Source of the DNA: Halalkaliarchaeum sp036625675
Lineage (GTDB): Archaea > Halobacteriota > Halobacteria > Halobacteriales > Haloferacaceae
Length of the DNA stretch: 9,956 nt
NCBI GenBank assembly: GCA_036625675.1
Contig: JAZKTH010000096.1
Span: 1 to 9,956, forward strand
Direction of reading: 5' to 3'
Shown: piece by piece, positions 5,948-9,956 of the stretch
Numbering within the stretch: position 1 is the first letter of the stretch
Layout: each line of letters starts with the position of its first letter
The notes under the pieces: model-generated
The model's database searches: none
Seen by the model: the letters and a program-made list of their open reading frames with translations, nothing else
What the model was told of the DNA's origin: nothing
Program-made: the position numbers and the translations under genes

Positions 5948-5986
5948 TACGGGGGAACCGGGGCGTTCGTGGGCGACGCCGCCCGA
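5922..5986 (+). repeat. In-frame duplication of the DUF5785 gene's last codons
   Basis: A 26-bp segment at 5922-5947, ending in the TGA stop, recurs at 5961-5986 with three mismatches. The shared cores are GGCGTTCGT and GGCGACGCCGCC. The copies are 39 bp (13 codons) apart, so the second continues the same reading frame, with CGA where the first has the stop. The rest of the gap before ppsA (5948-6090) carries the ppsA promoter and a palindromic site, and no other gene. Confidence 0.8.
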
Positions 5987-6007
5987 GGTGGCTCACGCCG
6001 AAACCAC

Positions 6008-6023
6008 TACTCAGCTCCGAGTG
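6008..6023 (+). promoter_or_regulatory. TrmB-like operator upstream of ppsA
   Basis: The site reads TACT-CAGCTCC-GAGTG, an imperfect palindrome with arms TACTC and GAGTG. From memory, the sugar-responsive regulator TrmB of Halobacterium salinarum binds TACT-N7/8-GAGTA and activates gluconeogenic genes including ppsA when glucose is absent. This site differs by one base and lies about 30 bases upstream of the TATA region, a position suited to activation. The match is seen directly; the binding is inferred. Confidence 0.5.
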
Positions 6024-6052
6024 AGGCCTTCTACGGGAGGTTCGGCTTCGGT

Positions 6053-6063
6053 ACTTTGATATG
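6053..6063 (+). promoter_or_regulatory. TATA-like element of ppsA
   Basis: ACTTTGATATG is the A/T-rich element before ppsA, centred about 33 bases upstream of the ATG at 6091. The predicted leader is absent or only a few bases long. An AGG directly before the ATG is too close to act as a ribosome-binding site. Confidence 0.55.
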
Positions 6064-6090
6064 CCGCTCCGTGGATGAACCCGATACAGG

Positions 6091-8442
6091 ATGGCAGTAA
6101 TTTGGCTGGACGACGTGCGGGCCGACGACATCGAGACGGTCGGCGGCAAGGCTGCCTCGCTGGGCGAACTGACCGACGCGGGGCTGCCCGTTCCGCCGGG
6201 CTTCGTCGTCACCGCCGGCACGTACCGGACGTTCATCGAGGAGGCCGGGATCGACGAGGAGCTGTTCTCCGCCGTCGACGTCGACCCGGAGGACTCGACG
6301 GCGTTGCGAGAGGCCGAAGAGACGGCGGAGAAACTGATCATGGAAACGGAGCTCCCGGAGAAGGTCGCCGAGGGGATCCTCGAAGCCTACCGGAGCTTCG
6401 AGGGCGAGGAGGAGGCGTTCGTGGCGGTCCGCTCGTCCGCGACCGCCGAGGACCTCCCGGACGCCTCCTTCGCCGGGCAGCAGGAGACGTTCCTGAACGT
6501 GCGCGAGGAGGACCTGCTGCGCCGCGTCAAGGAGTGCTGGGCCTCGCTTTTCACCCAGCGGGCGATCTACTACCGGAACCGCCAGGGGTTCGACCACGAC
6601 GCGGTCGACATCGCCGTCGTCGTCCAGCGAATGGTCGACGCCGACAAGTCCGGCGTCATGTTCACCAGCCACCCCTCGACCGGGGAGCCGGAGGTCATCA
6701 TCGAGTCGGCGTGGGGACTCGGCGAGGCGGTCGTCTCCGGGTCCGTCTCCCCCGACAACTACGTGTACGATCTCCGAACGGGGGAGGTCGCGGACGTGAC
6801 GGTCGCCGACAAGAAGACGAAGATGATCAAGGACCCGGAAACCGGGGAGACCGTCGAAGTGGAGGTCGAGGAGAACCACCGGACCGAACGCGTGCTCTCG
6901 GACGGGGAGGTCGAGCGGCTGGTCGAACTGGGTAAGCAGGTCGAGTCCCACTACGGCGAGCCGCAGGACGTCGAGTGGGCGATCGTCGGCGACGACGTGT
7001 TCATGCTTCAGTCCCGACCGATCACGACTATCGCCGAGAAGGGCGACGACGCCGAGGCGGCCGCCGGTTCCGGAAGCGGCTCCGGGATCGACGGGCGGGA
7101 CGAGAATCAGCTCGATCCGATCGACGGGAACGGCGACGCGAACGGCGGGACGAACGACGGCGACGACGTCCTGTTGAGCGGGCTGGGCTCCTCGCCGGGC
7201 GTGGTCTCCGGTGCGGTCCGGATCGTCGAGAAACTCGACCACCTCGATTCGGTCGCGGACGGCGACATCATCGTCACCGAGATGACGATGCCCGACATGG
7301 TGCCCGCGATGAAACGCGCCGCGGGAATCGTCACCGACGAGGGCGGAATGACGAGCCACGCCGCCATCGTCTCCCGGGAACTGGGCGTGCCGGCGATCGT
7401 GGGGACCGGATCGGCCACCAGGACGCTGTCGAACGGCCAGCAGATCACGATCGACGGCGACAAGGGGACGGTTCGGGAGGGTGCCGTCGAGGAAGCGGAG
7501 CCCGCCGAGGAGTTCGAGCCGACGGAGGATGTCCGCCCCCAGACCCCCGTGAAGCCGATGACAGCCACCGAGGTGAAGGTGAACGTCTCGATCCCCGAGG
7601 CGGCGGAGCGAGCGGCCGCGACCGGGGCGGACGGCGTCGGGCTGTTGCGCATCGAGCACATGGTGCTGTCGCTCGGACAGACGCCCGAACGCTACATCGA
7701 GGAGAACGGCCAGCGTGCGTACGTCGACGAGATCGTCGACGGGATCCGGGAGGTCGCCGAGGAGTTCTACCCCCGGCCGGTCCGGGCGCGGACCCTGGAC
7801 GCCCCCACGGACGAGTTCAAGGAACTCGAGGGCGGCGAGAACGAGCCGAACGAACACAATCCCATGCTGGGGTGGCGAGGGATCCGCCGAAGCCTCGACA
7901 AGCCCGGCCCCTTCCGGGGGGAGCTGGCGGCGTTCCGGCGGCTCTACGACATGGGATACGACAACGTCGAGCTGATGCTTCCGCTGGTGAACGACACGGC
8001 CGACGTCGAGCGCGCCAAGGAGCTGATGCGCGAGGAGGGCATCGAGCCCGAGAAGCACACCTGGGGCGTGATGATCGAGACGCCCGCCAGTGCGCTCCAG
8101 ATCGAGGAGCTGGCCCGGACGGGGATCGACTTCGCCTCCTTCGGGACCAACGACCTCACGCAGTACACCCTCGCGGTCGATCGAAACAACGAGAACGTCG
8201 CCGACCGGTTCGACGAGCTCCACCCGGCGGTCCTCGAACTCATCGCCACGACCATCCGCACCTGCCGCGAACACGGCGTCGACACGAGCATCTGCGGACA
8301 GGCGGGCTCGAAGCCGGAGATGGTCCGGTTCCTCGTCGAGGAGGGGGTCTCCTCGATCTCCGCGAACATCGACGCCGTCCGCGACGTGCAACACGAGGCC
8401 AAACGGGTCGAACAGCAGCTCATCCTGGATTCCGTTCGCTGA
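6091..8442 (+). CDS. ppsA: Phosphoenolpyruvate synthase
   Basis: The 783-residue enzyme converts pyruvate, ATP and water to PEP, AMP and phosphate, the cytosolic entry step of gluconeogenesis. The N-terminal ATP-grasp nucleotide domain (about 1-312) shows GGKAASLGEL (18-27), VRSSATAEDLPDASFAGQ (113-130), SGVMFTSHP (187-195) and QSRPITT (307-313). The swivelling phosphohistidine domain has MTSHAAIVSRELG with catalytic His423. The C-terminal TIM-barrel shows GVGLLRIEHM (515-524), ARTLDAPTDEF (566-576), NPMLGWRGIRRSL (590-602), TNDLTQYTLAVDRN (686-699) and SICGQAGSKPEM with catalytic Cys735. All key residues are present and the length is usual for the family. Residues 316-361 are a Gly/Ser/Asp/Asn-rich linker between the first two domains. 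The ATG at 6091 fits a TATA element near -33. It is monocistronic as far as I can see, and a TrmB-like site upstream suggests activation when sugar is absent. Confidence 0.96.
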   Translation: MAVIWLDDVRADDIETVGGKAASLGELTDAGLPVPPGFVVTAGTYRTFIEEAGIDEELFSAVDVDPEDSTALREAEETAEKLIMETELPEKVAEGILEAYRSFEGEEEAFVAVRSSATAEDLPDASFAGQQETFLNVREEDLLRRVKECWASLFTQRAIYYRNRQGFDHDAVDIAVVVQRMVDADKSGVMFTSHPSTGEPEVIIESAWGLGEAVVSGSVSPDNYVYDLRTGEVADVTVADKKTKMIKDPETGETVEVEVEENHRTERVLSDGEVERLVELGKQVESHYGEPQDVEWAIVGDDVFMLQSRPITTIAEKGDDAEAAAGSGSGSGIDGRDENQLDPIDGNGDANGGTNDGDDVLLSGLGSSPGVVSGAVRIVEKLDHLDSVADGDIIVTEMTMPDMVPAMKRAAGIVTDEGGMTSHAAIVSRELGVPAIVGTGSATRTLSNGQQITIDGDKGTVREGAVEEAEPAEEFEPTEDVRPQTPVKPMTATEVKVNVSIPEAAERAAATGADGVGLLRIEHMVLSLGQTPERYIEENGQRAYVDEIVDGIREVAEEFYPRPVRARTLDAPTDEFKELEGGENEPNEHNPMLGWRGIRRSLDKPGPFRGELAAFRRLYDMGYDNVELMLPLVNDTADVERAKELMREEGIEPEKHTWGVMIETPASALQIEELARTGIDFASFGTNDLTQYTLAVDRNNENVADRFDELHPAVLELIATTIRTCREHGVDTSICGQAGSKPEMVRFLVEEGVSSISANIDAVRDVQHEAKRVEQQLILDSVR

Positions 8443-8564
8443 TCGGGGCGGTGTGACCGGCCCGCGATCGGTGGCCGCCCGCCAAACGCCGACGACGGGA
8501 TCCTGCACCGCCCCCACGCGCCGACGTCGATCCCCCGACGACCGCGAGGGCCCCGCCGACAGCC

Positions 8565-8595
8565 TTATGAACATAAACGTACACTAGTGAACATA
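8565..8595 (+). promoter_or_regulatory. trpC promoter with paired TGAACATA repeats
   Basis: TGAACATA occurs at 8568-8575 and again at 8588-8595, exactly 20 bp apart (about two helical turns, same DNA face). The first copy lies in the palindrome TTATG-AA-CATAA (8565-8576), which also overlaps the expected TATA position about 27 bases before the ATG at 8597. Between the copies is the palindrome CACTAGTG (8582-8589), and the second copy ends two bases before the start codon. The placement would let a repressor block the promoter. The rest of the 154-bp gap after ppsA (8443-8564) is G/C-rich and shows no gene or clear terminator. Confidence 0.5.
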
Positions 8596-8596
8596 G

Positions 8597-9391
8597 ATGG
8601 TAAGAAGGGACGGGGAACTCGCGCCGGCGGTCCGGTCGATCCTGGCTGCGGCCCGGGACCGGAAGCCGCCCGGCGACGGACCGATCCAGGTCGACGCCCG
8701 ATCCGTGACGGACGCGTTCGCCGCGGCGGAGGCGGACGGGCGGGTGCCGATCGTCGCGGAGGTGAAGCCGACCAGCCCGACGACGGAGGGAAGGAGGGAG
8801 GACGACCCCGCCGAACTCGCGCGGGCGATGGTCGACGGCGGCGCCGCCGCGATCTCGGTGCTCACCGAGCCGGACCACTTCGGCGGGAGCCCGGCGGCGC
8901 TGACGCGAGTCCGGGCGGCCGTCGACGTGCCGGTGCTCCGGAAGGACTTCCTGCTGTCGCCGGAGCAACTGGACGCAGTCGAGGCGGACCTGGCGCTGCT
9001 CATCGCGCGCTTCCTGGGCGACGACCTCCCGGACATGGTCGAAGCCGCCCGCGATCGGGGATTCCAGCCGCTCGTCGAGGTCCACGACGGCGCGGAACTG
9101 GAGGCCGCGCTCGCGGCCGGCGCGGAGGTCGTGGGCGTGAACAACCGCGACCTCGCCCGCCTGGAGGTCGACCTGGGGACGTTCGAGCGCGTGGCGCCGG
9201 GCGTCCCGGACGAGGTGACGTTGATCGCCGAATCGGGCGTGACCACGCCGGCGGACGTGCGCCGGATGCGGGCGGCCGGCGCGGACGCCCTCCTCGTCGG
9301 CTCGGCGATCATGGACGGCGATCCCGAAGAGAACACCCGGCGGCTCACGACCGCTACCGACACGACGACACGAGGCGACACGACGACATGA
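8597..9391 (+). CDS. trpC: Indole-3-glycerol-phosphate synthase
   Basis: The 264-residue TIM-barrel enzyme closes the ring of CdRP to give indole-3-glycerol phosphate, the step before tryptophan synthase. Motifs: VAEVKPTSPTTEG (53-65, with catalytic-type Glu55 and Lys57), SVLTEPDHFGGS (87-98), VLRKDFLL (113-120, general-acid Lys116), VEVHDGAELE (160-169, Glu161), GVNNRDL (180-186), AESGV (211-215) and ADALLVGSAIM near the end. The phosphate-binding turns are intact. The usual EVKRSSPSKG appears as EVKPTSPTTEG, which I believe is normal in haloarchaea. The tail TDTTTRGDTTT is built on a 13-bp DNA repeat. The ATG at 8597 directly follows the repeat-bearing promoter. Its stop overlaps the trpB start (ATGA), so it heads a trpCB(A) operon like the trpCBA operon of Haloferax volcanii. 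Confidence 0.95.
   Translation: MVRRDGELAPAVRSILAAARDRKPPGDGPIQVDARSVTDAFAAAEADGRVPIVAEVKPTSPTTEGRREDDPAELARAMVDGGAAAISVLTEPDHFGGSPAALTRVRAAVDVPVLRKDFLLSPEQLDAVEADLALLIARFLGDDLPDMVEAARDRGFQPLVEVHDGAELEAALAAGAEVVGVNNRDLARLEVDLGTFERVAPGVPDEVTLIAESGVTTPADVRRMRAAGADALLVGSAIMDGDPEENTRRLTTATDTTTRGDTTT
9358..9388 (+). repeat. 13-bp direct repeat at the trpC-trpB junction
   Basis: CGACACGACGACA occurs at 9358-9370 and 9376-9388, 18 bp apart. It encodes the Thr/Asp-rich end of TrpC (TDTTTRGDTTT), and its last base is the first base of the trpB ATG. There is no Shine-Dalgarno sequence here, so trpB translation probably depends on coupling to trpC. Confidence 0.75.
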
Positions 9392-9956
9392 ACTCGAACG
9401 CAACTGACACGGACGACGACAGCGCGGAGAACGACGGCAGCTTCGGCCGGTACGGCGGCCAGTACGTGCCCGAGGCGCTGATGCCGGCACTCGAGGAACT
9501 GGAGGACGCCTACCGTCGATACGTGCTCGAAAACGAGGACGGCTTCCTCGACGAGTTCCATCGCCGGCTGGACGACTTCGGCGGCCGGCCGACACCCCTC
9601 CAGCGGGCGGATCGGCTCTCCGAGCGGTACGGGACCGAGGTGTACCTCAAGCGGGAGGACCTGCTCCACGGCGGGGCACACAAGCTGAACAACGCGCTCG
9701 GGCAGGTGCTGCTGGCGAAGTACATGGGGAAAGACCGGATCATCGCCGAGACGGGCGCCGGACAGCACGGCACCGCCACGGCGATGGCGGCGGCGCACCT
9801 CGGGATGCCCTGCACCGTCTACATGGGCGAGCGGGACATCAACCGCCAGCGCCCCAACGTCTTCCGGATGAAGATAAACGGGACCGAGGTGAAGCCGGTG
9901 ACGACGGGGCGGGGGACGCTCAAGGAGGCGATCTCCGAGACGATGCGCGACTGGGC
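9388..9956 (+). CDS. trpB: Tryptophan synthase beta subunit, cut by window edge
   Basis: TrpB condenses indole with serine to make tryptophan, using PLP, in complex with TrpA. The first 189 codons are present. After an acidic leader (NATDTDDDSAENDG, 4-17) comes the family signature FGRYGGQYVPEALMPALEEL (19-38), then RPTPLQRADRLSE (67-79), YLKREDLLHGGAHKLNNALG (86-105) with the PLP-binding Lys99, and AETGAGQHGTATAMAAAHLG. The segment reads LLHGGAHK where many bacterial enzymes have LNHTGAHK; I think this is a haloarchaeal variant. NRQRPNVFRMKINGTEVKPV indicates the normal TrpB1 type. The ATG lies within the trpC stop (ATGA), showing translational coupling. The C-terminal half, and presumably trpA, lie beyond the window. 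Confidence 0.96.
   Translation, partial: MNSNATDTDDDSAENDGSFGRYGGQYVPEALMPALEELEDAYRRYVLENEDGFLDEFHRRLDDFGGRPTPLQRADRLSERYGTEVYLKREDLLHGGAHKLNNALGQVLLAKYMGKDRIIAETGAGQHGTATAMAAAHLGMPCTVYMGERDINRQRPNVFRMKINGTEVKPVTTGRGTLKEAISETMRDW

Noticed and set aside
8443..8564. Terminator or small RNA after ppsA
   Set aside because: The stretch is G/C-rich with many weak self-complementary pieces but no distinct stem followed by a T-run, so nothing can be supported.
6031..8574. 847-codon open frame on the minus strand opposite ppsA
   Set aside because: It is antisense to an unmistakable PEP synthase with all catalytic motifs. Its translation is Arg/Asp/Leu-rich low-complexity sequence without recognisable motifs, as expected when the codons of a very G/C-rich gene are read on the opposite strand.
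9388..9956. Undescribed enzyme because of LLHGGAHK instead of LNHTGAHK in TrpB
   Set aside because: All other signatures, including the PLP-binding Lys and operon position after trpC, are standard TrpB; the change is most likely a clade variant.

Overview
The window looks like ordinary chromosomal DNA of a halophilic archaeon (class Halobacteria). Support: very high G+C, strongly Asp/Glu-rich proteins, archaeal TATA boxes about 27-30 bases upstream of start codons with almost no leader, a DinB polymerase of archaeal type, a HTH_10 (bacterio-opsin-activator type) regulator, a DUF5785-type small protein and a trpC-trpB operon order known from haloarchaea. The genus cannot be fixed from what I can see.

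Layout. On the minus strand, from the left edge: the first 55 codons of a purine phosphoribosyltransferase (hpt-like, cut by the window edge), a 24-bp tandem repeat, the translesion polymerase gene dinB, and an initiator tRNA-Met. A divergent promoter region of about 150 bp follows, and everything to the right is on the plus strand: a uracil-DNA-glycosylase-like protein with iron-sulfur-type cysteines, a DUF2064-like protein with degenerate motifs, a two-gene operon (EamA/DMT transporter and HTH_10 regulator, overlapping ATGA), tRNA-Ser(UGA), a small acidic DUF5785-type protein, phosphoenolpyruvate synthase (ppsA), and trpC-trpB (overlapping ATGA; trpB runs off the right edge).

How the genes work together. 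dinB and the UDG-like gene are both DNA-damage functions flanking the initiator tRNA, but they are divergently transcribed. ppsA makes PEP for gluconeogenesis, and PEP is also a precursor of the shikimate/aromatic pathway. It is followed 154 bp later by tryptophan synthesis genes, but each unit has its own promoter.

I found no undescribed multi-gene system. The observations most worth checking are regulatory or evolutionary: a TACT-N7-GAGTG site upstream of ppsA resembling the haloarchaeal TrmB operator, paired TGAACATA repeats 20 bp apart over the trpC promoter, a 24-bp minisatellite that supplies the stop codon of dinB, an in-frame duplication just past the stop of the DUF5785 gene, and degenerate active-site motifs in the UDG-like and DUF2064-like proteins.
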